Shown: piece after piece, positions 6,017-15,039 of the stretch
Layout: each line of letters begins with the position of its first letter
How positions within the stretch are numbered: the first letter of the stretch is position 1
Assembly: GCA_034411955.1 (NCBI GenBank)
Contig: DAOUMF010000179.1
Location: forward strand, 1-33,551
Direction of reading: 5' to 3'
Length of the DNA stretch: 33,551 bases
Source: DAOUMF01 sp034411955
GTDB lineage: Bacteria; Chloroflexota; Dehalococcoidia; SM23-28-2; RBG-16-64-32
Program-made: the position numbers and the translations under genes
Notes under the pieces: generated by a model
The model's input: only the letters and a program-made list of their open reading frames with translations
What the model was told of the DNA's origin: nothing
The model's database searches: none

Positions 6017-7195
6017 CTAGGGGGATCCCCTGCCGGACGCGAACTCCTCTTTGGCGCGCTGGAGCAGGTCCGGGTCCAGCGCCACGTCCACGGCGGTCAT
6101 CGCCAGCGCCTGGGCGGCCTGGATCATCGATTGGTGGGCCGTGTCGGTCGCGCACACGCCTGTGAAGGCAGGCGTGTGGTTGAGCGCCGCCGCCCCGATC
6201 CCGAACATCGGGTGGATGGACGGTAGCGCCTGGCTCACGTTCCCCATGTCGGAGCTTCCGGTGGACTCCAGCCTGGCGTCGACGAAGGTGCGGCCCAGGG
6301 ACTCGGCGTTGCCGCGGTAGGCTGCGGCCAGGGCGCTGTTGCTGCGCATGGGGGCGCAGGACCAGGGGCCCCAGCGCACATCCAGGGTTGCGCCGGAGGC
6401 CGCGGCCCCCGCCTCGAAGCAGCGCTGCACCTTCCCTTTCAGCTCCTCCAGGTAGGCAGGCCGGAGCGCCCGTATCCAGAACGACCCGGCCGCGCGGTCC
6501 GGCACCACATTCGGTGCGGAGCCCCCGTCGGTGATGATGCCGTGCACGCGAGAGTCCCGCCGGATGTGCTGCCGTAGCTGGGCGATGGCCTGATAGGCCG
6601 TCACCAGCCCGTCCAGAGCGTTCACCCCCATCTCCGGCGCGATGGAGGCGTGGGCCGACTGTCCCCGATACTCCACGTCCATCTGGGCGAGGCCGTACAT
6701 GGGGGGCATGTCGATGTCGACGGGGGAGGGATGGGCCATCAGCGCCACGTCCACCCCTTCGAATGCGCCGCGCGCCAGCAGGATGATCTTGCCGCCGATG
6801 CTCTCCTCCGCAGGGGTACCGAACACCAAGAGGCGCACCTGGCTGGGCGATAGGGCGGCCTTGTGGCCGTAGGCGGCGCCCAGCCCGGCGGTGGCGATGA
6901 GGTTGTGGCCGCAGGCGTGGCCCATCTCCGGCAGGGCATCGTACTCGCAGAGGTAGGCGATGGTGACCGGGCCCTCGCCCCAGGTGGCCCGGACCGCCGT
7001 CTCCAGGCCGTGAGCGTTGCGCTCCACCTGGAACCCGTGCGCCTCCAGTCGGTCGGCCAGCAGGGCGGCCGCCTTCCGCTCCTGCATTGCCAGCTCAGGA
7101 TTTTCATGAATGCGGCGGCTCACATCTATCAGTTCGTCGGCCGCGGCGGCGACACCTTCTTTCGCCCGCGTTTTCGCTCCCTCGATGTCCGTCAC
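6017..7195 (-). CDS. M20 family metallo-amidohydrolase (AbgB-like)
   Basis: Zinc-dependent amidohydrolase of the M20 peptidase family, closest in style to the p-aminobenzoyl-glutamate hydrolase/M20 dipeptidase branch. The start is placed at GTG 7195, preceded by GGAGAGAG, giving 392 residues. Visible landmarks are CEYDALPEMGHACGHNL (metal-binding His and Asp/Cys region), GTPAEESIGGK (the catalytic Glu-Glu pair), a HPSPVD segment, and SAHASIAPEMGVNALDG from the lid/dimerisation domain. These enzymes cleave amide bonds of N-acylated amino acids or dipeptides in the cytoplasm; the substrate is not predictable. Its place after a GH38 mannosidase suggests a role in degrading a glycoconjugate or peptide-linked substrate. 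Confidence 0.88.
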   Translation of the reverse strand: MTDIEGAKTRAKEGVAAAADELIDVSRRIHENPELAMQERKAAALLADRLEAHGFQVERNAHGLETAVRATWGEGPVTIAYLCEYDALPEMGHACGHNLIATAGLGAAYGHKAALSPSQVRLLVFGTPAEESIGGKIILLARGAFEGVDVALMAHPSPVDIDMPPMYGLAQMDVEYRGQSAHASIAPEMGVNALDGLVTAYQAIAQLRQHIRRDSRVHGIITDGGSAPNVVPDRAAGSFWIRALRPAYLEELKGKVQRCFEAGAAASGATLDVRWGPWSCAPMRSNSALAAAYRGNAESLGRTFVDARLESTGSSDMGNVSQALPSIHPMFGIGAAALNHTPAFTGVCATDTAHQSMIQAAQALAMTAVDVALDPDLLQRAKEEFASGRGSP

Positions 7196-7220
7196 GCTCT
7201 CTCTCCTCGCTCCAGCCCTA

Positions 7221-7400
7221 TCAGATGGCCTGTATCTCCTCGACCGTGTGTTCGAGCGCCTCGGCCTCAGCGTGACCGTTGCCCTCGGAGGGGTCTGGCC
7301 TGCGCCGGGCCAGGAGATCGCGCAATGTGAAGGCGGCGGCGGCAACAGCCAGCGGCCCGAGGACGATGAGAAGGTAGAGGACGAAAAGTCTGCGCGCCAT
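7221..7400 (-). CDS. Small single-pass membrane protein
   Basis: A 59-residue reading frame starting MARRLFVLYLLIVLGPLAV at ATG 7400, with AGGTGGGG upstream. One transmembrane helix (about residues 4-25) is followed by a basic RDLLARRR stop-transfer segment and an acidic cytoplasmic tail (EAEALEHTVEEIQ). It fits between the mannosidase (gap 67 bases) and the M20 gene (gap 25 bases) on the same strand. I recognise no family. An earlier ATG at 7436 would add 12 residues without a better ribosome-binding site. Confidence 0.55.
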   Translation of the reverse strand: MARRLFVLYLLIVLGPLAVAAAAFTLRDLLARRRPDPSEGNGHAEAEALEHTVEEIQAI

Positions 7401-7467
7401 GGCGCCACCCCACCTCATGGCCAGAGCGCTGTCCACCTGCTGGGATCGATAGTCATCGCCGCGTCTC

Positions 7468-10098
7468 TTATGCTGTCCTGAGACTCACGTTGAGTATCTG
7501 GTTGGGGCGGGCCGAGAGCGTCACCCAGCCGTCGTCCGCGGCCGCCGGGCCCAACGCCTCCTCGTTCAGGTTCACAATCTGGGCGGCAGCGTGGTTGAGC
7601 CTGCCCGGCCAGGGGAGCAACCGCAGGCGGCCCTCCTGGGACGCATCGGACGTATTGTACACCCTGACGACGATGGCGTCGCCGTCCTCGGCGAGCTTGC
7701 ACGAGGAGAGGACGAAAGTCGGCGGCTCGATGTCGACCAGAGAGCCTTCCTGCGACAGGGTTCCCCTTCCGCGCCCGGTGCGCACGGCCCGCAACGGCCG
7801 CGCGAAGCGGTGCGCCTCCTGGAACGACATGTCCCACCCGCCAGCATGGGGGATCAGCGAATAGTGAAACCTCCAGCGGCCGGGCATCTGCGCCCCCGGC
7901 GTCTCTAAAGAGGGGCCGGCGGGACCGCGGCGGGTGTGGATGTCCGACCGCGAGAGCCAGCCGACGCAGCGCAGCAGGGTGAGGGCGATGGTCACCGGCC
8001 CGCCCGCCTCCTGAAGCGCCTCGTATTCCGGCAGGCCGCGGTTGGCGACCGTCAGCCCGCGCTGTTCGTCGCTGACGTCCACGAAGGACTTCTGAGGATA
8101 GGTGGCGATGGGTGTCTCCATGCTAGTGCCGTTGTCCTCCGGCGGCGCCAGCGGGCGGCGCAGGACCCCGAAGTGTTGCTCCGCGTGGGCGTCCTCGCTG
8201 CGCACGCCGGTGGGGAAGTGGACGCGCAGCCGGTGATCCCGGGCACGATTGTCCACGTCCGTCTCGATGTCGATGCGGGCAACGCCGGGGAAGAGGCTGG
8301 CGCGGCTGACGATCCGGCATTCGACTCGCTGGGGTGAGCGGGCGTCGCGGTCCTCTGTCAGGCCCGAAGGTAGGGAGTAGGTCTGGACGACTTCCAGCGT
8401 CCAGCGCGCCGGGCCGCGCTCCACGAGCCTGACCCGCGCCGCCCGCGAGGGCCTGGGGATGAGATCATCGTTCTGCGGCGGGCAGTAGGTGTACTCGTCG
8501 CCGCGGTCGCCCCCGTCCACGAAGCGGTTGAGGCCGCTGACGACGGCTCCGGTCCGCAGGTCCTCCACGGTGAGGGTTCCGTCCGCAGGGTCTGCGGTGA
8601 CACGGAAGAATTCGTTCTCGATCTCGCGTCGCCCGCCGCCTACTTTCCGTCGCGCCTCACCGTACTCCACCCGATAGGCCCGGTAGCCGTAGGCGGGCAC
8701 GTCCTCGGCCACAAACCCGGCGACGACCCGCTCCCGTGGATCAAGGGGGGAGCGCAGGCCGCGCTCCAGCAACTGGAGCGGCAGGCTGCGGCCCGCGGCG
8801 TCCACCAGCGAGGCGGGCAGCTTGCCGCCGCGCGCGTCCGCCTCCTCCAGCGGCAGGCGGGCGGTGCAGAAGTCGGTGCGGGGCCCACCCTCCGAGTTGA
8901 AGACGACAACGCTGCTCCCGCCGGGGCGAGAGGCGAGATCGGCGACGTAGCGTTGCGATTCGTACAGCACTGCTTCCGCTATCTGCTGGCAGCGGTCGAA
9001 GCGGGGCCGCATCTCCTCGTGGACCTGGTCTATGGAGCAGCCGCAGATGGAGTCGTGGGGGGCGTTCTGGAGGAGGAGCTTCCAGGCCTGGCGCAGGAGG
9101 GCTTGGTCGGATGAGCCTGTGCCCGGCTCGCCATTCTCGATTCGCAGCAGGTGGGCCCAGAGGGCCAGCGGCTCCGCGTAGCGGGCCAGAAGGTCCTCGC
9201 ACTCCTGATAGCGCTGCTTGATCCACACCCGCGCCGAGAGGACGCCGGGGAAGACTTGCGAGCGCTGGCTGGAGCGAAACTCTCCCTCGAGACGAGGCAG
9301 GCCGCCCTCGGGTGCCTCCCGCCGTATCGCCTCCACGAGCATCGGGTAGTGACCGTGGACGAACTCGGCGTCGTCGAACAGCTCGTTGGCGGTGCGCAGG
9401 ATGTGGGGGAGGTCATCCTGAGGGCCGAAGTGGTCGAAGCCGTTAGGGATGAGGACATAACGCGTGGCGGCCAGGGGCTCCAGGGAGCCCCTCAGGCTGC
9501 TGAGGAGGTTGCGCAGCCCCGCTGGCTCCGCGGGCAAGCTACGGGCGATGCCGTAGCTGAAGGGCAAGTGCAGGACGAGGACTTCGGAGCCGTCCGGGGC
9601 CCGCCACAGGAACTCGCTCTTGGTCGCCTCGCGGCCGACCCCGCGCCAGAGGACGACGGAGTCGATGCCGAAGCCGCGCAGGACGGCCGGTAGGTGGGCG
9701 ATGTGACCGAAGGCGTCCGGGGAGTAGCCGACCATCATCACCGGGCCGAACTCCCGCGCCGAGCGGATGCCGATCTGGAGGCTGCGCACCCAGGACTCGC
9801 CGCCGATGAGGAACTCGTCGGGGAGCACGTAGTGAGGGCCGACGAGCAAGCGGCCGGCCCGCACGAGCCGCTGGATGTCAGCGCGGCGCTCCGGGCGCAC
9901 CTCCAGGTAGTCGTCCAAGACGATGGTCTGGCCGTCCAGGACGAAGTGCCGGTATTCGGGGTCGCTGTCCAGCAGGTCGAGCAGGTCATCCAGCATGTGG
10001 ACGAGCTGCACCCGGAAGGCCTCGAAGGGCCGGTACCACTCGCGGTCCCAGTGGGTGTGGGAGACGACGACGAAGGTGCGCCTGGCTAGCTCGGCCAT
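7468..10098 (-). CDS. GH38 alpha-mannosidase (mannosylglycerate hydrolase-like)
   Basis: An 876-residue glycoside hydrolase family 38 enzyme, zinc-dependent retaining alpha-mannosidases. The metal and catalytic residues are visible: HTHWD at 14-18 (His16 and Asp18 as zinc ligands), the nucleophile Asp128 in VGYSPDAFGH, and His348 in NAPHDSICGCSID. The central helical domain and C-terminal beta domains follow at full length. No signal peptide is present, so it should be cytoplasmic. The bacterial relative MngB hydrolyses mannosylglycerate, but other alpha-mannosides are possible. It follows a glycosyltransferase gene by 34 bases and lies in the same operon as a PHP-domain protein. No strong SD precedes the ATG. 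Confidence 0.9.
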   Translation of the reverse strand: MAELARRTFVVVSHTHWDREWYRPFEAFRVQLVHMLDDLLDLLDSDPEYRHFVLDGQTIVLDDYLEVRPERRADIQRLVRAGRLLVGPHYVLPDEFLIGGESWVRSLQIGIRSAREFGPVMMVGYSPDAFGHIAHLPAVLRGFGIDSVVLWRGVGREATKSEFLWRAPDGSEVLVLHLPFSYGIARSLPAEPAGLRNLLSSLRGSLEPLAATRYVLIPNGFDHFGPQDDLPHILRTANELFDDAEFVHGHYPMLVEAIRREAPEGGLPRLEGEFRSSQRSQVFPGVLSARVWIKQRYQECEDLLARYAEPLALWAHLLRIENGEPGTGSSDQALLRQAWKLLLQNAPHDSICGCSIDQVHEEMRPRFDRCQQIAEAVLYESQRYVADLASRPGGSSVVVFNSEGGPRTDFCTARLPLEEADARGGKLPASLVDAAGRSLPLQLLERGLRSPLDPRERVVAGFVAEDVPAYGYRAYRVEYGEARRKVGGGRREIENEFFRVTADPADGTLTVEDLRTGAVVSGLNRFVDGGDRGDEYTYCPPQNDDLIPRPSRAARVRLVERGPARWTLEVVQTYSLPSGLTEDRDARSPQRVECRIVSRASLFPGVARIDIETDVDNRARDHRLRVHFPTGVRSEDAHAEQHFGVLRRPLAPPEDNGTSMETPIATYPQKSFVDVSDEQRGLTVANRGLPEYEALQEAGGPVTIALTLLRCVGWLSRSDIHTRRGPAGPSLETPGAQMPGRWRFHYSLIPHAGGWDMSFQEAHRFARPLRAVRTGRGRGTLSQEGSLVDIEPPTFVLSSCKLAEDGDAIVVRVYNTSDASQEGRLRLLPWPGRLNHAAAQIVNLNEEALGPAAADDGWVTLSARPNQILNVSLRTA

Positions 10099-10132
10099 TG
10101 GCTTTCAAGGGGCGGACGGCAGGTCGCGGCGA

Positions 10133-11263
10133 TCACTCCGTTCGACCCTCAAGCTCGGTGAGGACGGCCACCAGGCGAGAGGCGACCTGATCCGGCGCGT
10201 AGCGAAGGCTCCGCTCGTGGAGCGTCTGGGCCACCTGCCGGCGCGCCCCCTCGTTCTTCAGGTAGTAATCGAGCTTGTCCAGTAGCTCCTCCGTGGAGGA
10301 ACATAACACATCCTCGAGGCCACCGGTGATCTCAGGGTAGCTGCAACGGTTGGGGAGTAGGGAGCAGTTGTGGGTGTACATCGCCTCCAGGGTAGCGATG
10401 CCCAGCCCCTCGTGGAGGGCGGTGGACACCTGGATATCGGCTCTCCACAGGATGCGGAAGTACTCCGGCAGAGAGTAGGTCTCCCCGGAGGTCAGCCGGC
10501 CGGGAAAGCGGCCGCTCAGCTCAGCGAGCCGCCTGTTGATCCCCTCGTCCGGGGCCTCGCGGGTGATAATGACGCTCACCTCGTGCCTCTCCAGCACCCG
10601 CTCTGCCACATCGAGGAAGACCTCTGGCGCCTTGCTCGGGATCAGGGAGTGGTTGAAGACGATGGTGGGCCTGTCGAACCTCTCATCGGTGCGAGAGGCG
10701 TCCAGGAGACGGGTGTTGATGGGCAGCCCCACCACCGCTATCTTCCCCTCGATCTTGCTGGCGGCTTCCCGCTGCCAGTTGCCGATGTTCTCCAGGATCA
10801 CTCCTCTCAGGTAGTGTGACGGCACCAGCACGCGATCCAGGCACAGGAGGTTGGCGAGGTCGGTGACCTCCATGCCGGGGTAGTGTATGAAGCGATAGAG
10901 GTCGCTCGGGTCCCAGTGGCTCCCATGGGTGTAGCCGATGATGGGCAGGGGCGTCCTCAGGTCCTGGAGGATGCGCCGAACCTCCGCCGGGAACTGCTGG
11001 AAGGTGTGGAAGATAAAGATGACGTCGCCGGGGCGGAGCTCCAGGTCTAGGAGGGCCTTGTAGCCGTCCAGGATCCAGGCTAGCCGTCGCTTCTCCTGAT
11101 TTGGGGAGGAGGACGGCGGCGGCTTCACCGCCACGACCTCGATCCCCTGGGCTGCCAGCGCCTCCACCACCGCGTCCGCCGAGGTGATGCCGTAGCCGAC
11201 TGCGTCGCTGGCCTTGTAGTCCCTCTCCGGGGACACGAATCCCTGGAAGAAGAGGACGCGCAT
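10133..11263 (-). CDS. GT-B glycosyltransferase, GT4-like
   Basis: A 376-residue protein starting MRVLFFQGFVSPERDY with a GT-B organisation. The N-terminal domain carries an HTFQQFPAEV segment and THGSH near residue 115. The C-terminal nucleotide-sugar-binding domain contains ALHEGLGIATLEAMYTHNC (about 285-305), the E-x7-E region of GT4 enzymes, followed by LLPNRCSYPEI. That last part resembles tRNA-queuosine mannosyltransferase-like proteins, but the N-terminal half does not. The donor and acceptor are therefore open. It begins 12 bases after the PHP gene and precedes the alpha-mannosidase, so a mannose-containing product is a reasonable guess and no more. Confidence 0.78.
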   Translation of the reverse strand: MRVLFFQGFVSPERDYKASDAVGYGITSADAVVEALAAQGIEVVAVKPPPSSSPNQEKRRLAWILDGYKALLDLELRPGDVIFIFHTFQQFPAEVRRILQDLRTPLPIIGYTHGSHWDPSDLYRFIHYPGMEVTDLANLLCLDRVLVPSHYLRGVILENIGNWQREAASKIEGKIAVVGLPINTRLLDASRTDERFDRPTIVFNHSLIPSKAPEVFLDVAERVLERHEVSVIITREAPDEGINRRLAELSGRFPGRLTSGETYSLPEYFRILWRADIQVSTALHEGLGIATLEAMYTHNCSLLPNRCSYPEITGGLEDVLCSSTEELLDKLDYYLKNEGARRQVAQTLHERSLRYAPDQVASRLVAVLTELEGRTE

Positions 11264-11275
11264 ATCAGCCTGCCA

Positions 11276-12736
11276 TCAGCTCTGTACGGTCCTCAGCCAT
11301 ATCGGATTCGTCATCGCCCACACCACCTCGCCCCGCTCCGGGCGGCCGCGGAAGCCGCGCAGCTCCGCGCGGACGTAGCTGCGGCCGGACAGCTCTAGGG
11401 AGAACGTGTGCACGGCCTCCGCCCGGTCCACGGGGACGATGTCCAGGGGCAGGCCGTCGCGGACGAGCCACAGGCGGCGGTCAGCGCCGCCGTTGGTCCA
11501 GACGCGGAAGGTGACCCGCTGGCCCTCGCCGGCCTCCACCGTGTCCCCCATCATCTTCTCGAATTCGCCGTCGCCGTCCTCGTCCGCTGACAGGATGAGC
11601 TGGGCGCCGTCAGGATCGTCGGAGACGAACACGCGGCCCCGGCGGATGCCGTCCAGGATGCTGCCCTCGGAGGGCTTGTCCTGGGTGTAGACGCAGGTGC
11701 AGGGGTTCCCCAGGCCGTGGGGGTGCATCGGCCGCTGAGGCGGGATGGAGTGGACATCCGACCCGCCGACGGCGATCACCCGCTCGCCCCGCCGCAGCAT
11801 ATCGTCCCAGCGCTCCAGCGACTCCCAGTTGTAGAAGCGCCACGGCGCCTGCCAGACTTCCATGCAGGGGTAGCCGTCCCAGCCCTCGAACAGCCAGGGC
11901 GGGCCGACGCTCTTGGGGTGGTTGATGGAGATGAGGCCGCCCTTCCGGAGGACGAACCGCTGCACCGCCCGTATCGACTCGGCGTCGGCGCAACGGAACT
12001 CGATCCACTCGCGCAGGCCCCACACGTTGGCGTGGCCCCGGTAGGTGGTGACCTCCTCGCCGGTGATGAGGACGATGGGCAGGTGGGAGAGCCGTGTCAG
12101 GTCTTCGTAGTGGGTACCGGTGTTGTGGTCGGTGATGGCCAGGAAGTCCAGGCCGCGCTCGATGGCGCTGGCCACGATCTCGTCCACCGTGTTCAGGCCG
12201 TCGGAGTGAATCGTATGGCAGTGAAGGTCGCCCTTCAGCCAGCGCCCGTTCGGTTTTCGGCCTGCGCGACTGTGGCCCCCGACCTTGGCCTGCGCGGTCG
12301 CCGCGCCCTTCTCGGCGTGGCCCGGCGGTGGGTCGCGTTCGTCCAGGGCCAGGTTCACCGTCACGCTGTAGCGGACGCCTTCGGGGTTTACTCGCCCGAA
12401 GCCCAGCACGATGTGCCAGTCGCCTGGGAAGAGGGGGCCGCGAATGTAGCCGGGCGTCGCCTCGTGGCGGGCGATGAAGAACTCGCGTTTGGCGGAGCCG
12501 CTCCAGCCGCGGAAGCCAGAGCCGTCGAGGAAGTCGTGTCCGCGGGGGTCAAAGACGCCGATGTCGATGGTGTTGCCGGGCCCCATGCTGAAGGCCGCAG
12601 TCACCGGGTCCGAGTACTCGTAGGAGACGTGCAGGCGGGAGGTGCCGGACGGCACGGGCATGGGGAGGTAGAGGTAAGGGCTGCGGCGGACGTCCTCCGG
12701 GGAGACGTGACCTTCTAGGCGCAGGCTCCGATCCAC
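11276..12736 (-). CDS. CehA/McbA-like PHP-domain metallohydrolase
   Basis: The start is GTG 12736, six bases after AAGGAG, giving 486 residues. Residues 1-150 form an N-terminal beta domain of unknown family. A PHP metal-dependent phosphoesterase/hydrolase domain occupies about 165-385: GDLHCHTIHSDG (HxH motif), AITDHNTG, GEEVTTYRGHANVWG, INHPKS and GGSDVH provide the expected metal ligands. A C-terminal beta-rich domain follows (about 400-486). CehA/McbA relatives hydrolyse carbamates or other esters; many are uncharacterised. It is the first gene of a minus-strand operon with a glycosyltransferase and an alpha-mannosidase. Confidence 0.85.
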   Translation of the reverse strand: MDRSLRLEGHVSPEDVRRSPYLYLPMPVPSGTSRLHVSYEYSDPVTAAFSMGPGNTIDIGVFDPRGHDFLDGSGFRGWSGSAKREFFIARHEATPGYIRGPLFPGDWHIVLGFGRVNPEGVRYSVTVNLALDERDPPPGHAEKGAATAQAKVGGHSRAGRKPNGRWLKGDLHCHTIHSDGLNTVDEIVASAIERGLDFLAITDHNTGTHYEDLTRLSHLPIVLITGEEVTTYRGHANVWGLREWIEFRCADAESIRAVQRFVLRKGGLISINHPKSVGPPWLFEGWDGYPCMEVWQAPWRFYNWESLERWDDMLRRGERVIAVGGSDVHSIPPQRPMHPHGLGNPCTCVYTQDKPSEGSILDGIRRGRVFVSDDPDGAQLILSADEDGDGEFEKMMGDTVEAGEGQRVTFRVWTNGGADRRLWLVRDGLPLDIVPVDRAEAVHTFSLELSGRSYVRAELRGFRGRPERGEVVWAMTNPIWLRTVQS

Positions 12737-12786
12737 GCGGGTCTCCTTATGGGTACGGCCGAGAGGCGGACTGGACAACGCTCGTG

Positions 12787-12793
12787 TATTATA
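12787..12793. promoter_or_regulatory. Overlapping divergent -10 elements between the PHP gene and nagA
   Basis: The string TATTATA reads TATTAT on plus (12787-12792) and TATAAT on minus (12793-12788), so both divergent genes may share it. No good -35 lies 16-18 bases from either. The minus copy is 52 bases before the PHP GTG and the plus copy 30 bases before the nagA ATG. Confidence 0.4.
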
Positions 12794-12821
12794 GCCCTGC
12801 CTCCTGACACAGGCTACGCGT

Positions 12822-13952
12822 ATGATCACAGCTCTCACCGGCGCCCGCGTCCTCACGCCCGACGATGAGATTGGGCGGGGCACCGTCGTCATCGAGGACG
12901 GACGGATTGTGGAGGTGGGGGAGAGAGTGCGGCTGCCCCCGCAGGTGCTGGTGACGGAGCTGCCCGACACCACCCTGGTGCCGGGCTTCATCGATATTCA
13001 TGTTCACGGCGGCGGCGGCTTCTCCCTGGCCACGCGGAACCCCGAGGAGGTGCGCTCCTACGCCCGCTGGGTGGCGGCCAAGGGCGTCACGTCGTTCCTG
13101 GCCAGCGTCGTGGCGGACACGCCCGACGAGGGTGAGACCTACCTGCGTGCCGCTGCCCAGGCCGTGGGGCCGGTATCTGGTGGCGCCGAACTCCTCGGCT
13201 TCCATCTGGAGGGGCCGTTCGTCAATGCCGCCCGTCGCGGCGCCCTCCCCGAAAGCTGGCTGCGCATGCCCGACGTAGACCTGTTCCGTCGGCTAGTGGA
13301 TGCTGCGGGCGGGCACCTGCGCATGCTCACGCTGGCACCGGAGCTGGCCGGCGCCCGCGCCATTCTGGAGGAGGCGGCGGCCGCCGGCTGCATCGGCGCT
13401 CTCGGTCACAGCGACGCCAGCTATGAGGCGGCGCGGGAGGCTTTCGCCGCCGGGGCGCGACACCTGACCCATGCCTTCAACGCCATGCGTCCGTTTCATC
13501 ATCGGGAGCCGGGGCTGCTCGGCGCCTCTTTGGAGTCGCACGCGGTGACGGTGGAGCTTATCGCCGACGGTGTGCATGTCCACCCGGCGGCGGCCCGCCT
13601 GCTGCTCGCCGCCAAGGGCGCCGCTAACGTGGCCCTGGTGACGGACGGCGTGGCGGCCGCTGGCCTCTCCCAAGGCCAAGTTACCCTGGCTGACGGCACC
13701 ATCGCCGGTAGCGCGGCGACCATGGATGTCCTCGTCCGCAACGTCGTCGAGTGGGGGCTCGTCCCTCTGGGCGGCGCCGTCCGTATGGCGTCCACGGTGC
13801 CGGCGCGGATCGTGGGCCTGGAAGGCCGCAAGGGCCGCATCGCCTCCAGTTACGACGCCGATCTGGTGGCCCTGGACGAGGAGTTGGAGGTGGTGATGAC
13901 CTGGGTCGGGGGTCAGGTGCTCTACTCCCGGCCCAAGAATCGGCAGGACTAG
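12822..13952 (+). CDS. nagA: N-acetylglucosamine-6-phosphate deacetylase
   Basis: A 376-residue amidohydrolase-superfamily enzyme that removes acetate from GlcNAc-6-phosphate in amino-sugar catabolism and cell-wall recycling. Diagnostic motifs are in order: HVHGGGG at 60-66, HLEGPF at 128-133 (metal-ligand Glu130), GHSDAS at 195-200 (His196), THAFNAM at 216-222 (His217), ADGVHVHP near 250 and the catalytic Asp275 in VTDG. Length is normal. The ribosome-binding site is weak. No nagB lies nearby, but mannosidase, M20 and PIG-L deacetylase neighbours fit a glycan-turnover theme. It is divergent from the PHP operon across 85 bases. Confidence 0.93.
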   Translation: MITALTGARVLTPDDEIGRGTVVIEDGRIVEVGERVRLPPQVLVTELPDTTLVPGFIDIHVHGGGGFSLATRNPEEVRSYARWVAAKGVTSFLASVVADTPDEGETYLRAAAQAVGPVSGGAELLGFHLEGPFVNAARRGALPESWLRMPDVDLFRRLVDAAGGHLRMLTLAPELAGARAILEEAAAAGCIGALGHSDASYEAAREAFAAGARHLTHAFNAMRPFHHREPGLLGASLESHAVTVELIADGVHVHPAAARLLLAAKGAANVALVTDGVAAAGLSQGQVTLADGTIAGSAATMDVLVRNVVEWGLVPLGGAVRMASTVPARIVGLEGRKGRIASSYDADLVALDEELEVVMTWVGGQVLYSRPKNRQD

Positions 13953-14176
13953 GCCTCGCCACAGCGGCAAAGTGCGGCCGCGAAGTACCCTTCGTTCCTG
14001 TAACCACCTGCCTGAGGGCGCGTCTTACCTTATGGAGAGAAGGATTCGGTTGAGGTTCAGTCTCTTTGCGGCTCCCGAGAAGGGCGAACGATCCGAAGGG
14101 TAGCGGGATGGATATCGCTCAATGGGGGGAGCTGCGGCGAGAGCGGGCCTAACTGGAGCGGAGGACGACCGCAGAG
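13953..14176. other. Intergenic region between nagA and the diguanylate cyclase gene
   Basis: 224 bases without a large gene. A small hairpin, CGAAG-TACC-CTTCG, lies at about 13980-13994. A 14-codon frame starts at ATG 14108 with GAAGGG upstream, reads MDIAQWGELRRERA and stops at 14152, 24 bases before the next ATG. It might be a leader peptide but could be chance. No convincing -35/-10 pair was found. Confidence 0.35.
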
Positions 14177-15022
14177 ATGCAGGGCAACCTGGAGACCACA
14201 TTGGAAGATGGCATCGCCCAGGACGAGGCTAGGATCAGCCGTGTCGTCTGGGTCAGCCGTGGCATAGCTTCCGTGCTGACTGCTGCGGTGGTGGCGTTCT
14301 TCGTCCTGACCCAGGCCGACCAACCCTGGCAGTACGTTGGCTACCCCCTCCTGGCGGCCCTGCCGTTGCTGTACGGTATCATCTCGGCCCGCTACATCCG
14401 CCTCTCGCATGTGGAGCTGCTGCGCCGCCAACAGGCACAACTCATGCTGCGGGCCATGGAGCTTGAGAAGATGGCTGCCCATGACGCACTGACCGAGCTC
14501 TACAATCGCCGCCACTTCTACGAGCGCTTTCAGGAGATGCTGGCGCGGGCCCGGTTGAGCAAGCAGGCCCTGGCCCTCGTCGTGCTGGACATCGATGGCT
14601 TGAAGAAGATCAACGATGAGTACGGCCATGCCGTCGGCGACATCATGATCGCCAATCTGGCCAAGGTCATCGATAGGCACATTCGCACCAGTGATGTCCC
14701 CGCTCGCCTGGGCGGAGACGAGTTCGCCGTCCTGATGCCGGACACGGACAAGCGGGGTGCCTTCGCCTTGGCCCAGCGCCTCTGGGAAGAGCTGGAGCGC
14801 GTCCCTATGTATGAGCACGAAGGGCTGCAGGTGATGCTCAACGTCTCCATCGGCGTTTCGGGCTTCCCTTGGGGCGGCGAGGACGTGGACGAGATGGTGC
14901 ACTGGGCCGACGCCGACATGTACGCAAACAAGGTCTCGCGGCGCCTGCCCCGGATGACGGCCTCCGGACCGGAGGAGGGGCTGCCGGACGACGCGGTTCT
15001 GGGCGACTTCGACCGAATATAG
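14177..15022 (+). CDS. Membrane diguanylate cyclase (GGDEF)
   Basis: A 281-residue protein with two transmembrane helices (about 27-46 and 54-72), a short helical linker and a GGDEF domain (about 95-255) that makes cyclic di-GMP from two GTP. The active-site signature GGDEF is intact at 179-183, with the allosteric inhibitory RxxD site (RTSD, 170-173) five residues before it, so product inhibition is expected. DIDGLKKINDEYGH holds the metal-binding Asp and substrate-binding residues. No periplasmic sensor is present; the two helices with a very short loop may only dimerise or sense the membrane. An HD-GYP protein follows 17 bases later, so synthesis and hydrolysis of the messenger are co-encoded. 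Confidence 0.92.
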   Translation: MQGNLETTLEDGIAQDEARISRVVWVSRGIASVLTAAVVAFFVLTQADQPWQYVGYPLLAALPLLYGIISARYIRLSHVELLRRQQAQLMLRAMELEKMAAHDALTELYNRRHFYERFQEMLARARLSKQALALVVLDIDGLKKINDEYGHAVGDIMIANLAKVIDRHIRTSDVPARLGGDEFAVLMPDTDKRGAFALAQRLWEELERVPMYEHEGLQVMLNVSIGVSGFPWGGEDVDEMVHWADADMYANKVSRRLPRMTASGPEEGLPDDAVLGDFDRI

Positions 15023-15039
15023 GGTTAGGGAGAGGGCAG

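Noticed and set aside
11717..12718. 333-codon plus frame antisense to the PHP gene
   Set aside because: Rich in Val/Ala/Gly/Asp/His as expected for a mirror of a GC-rich gene; the PHP protein motifs on minus are decisive.
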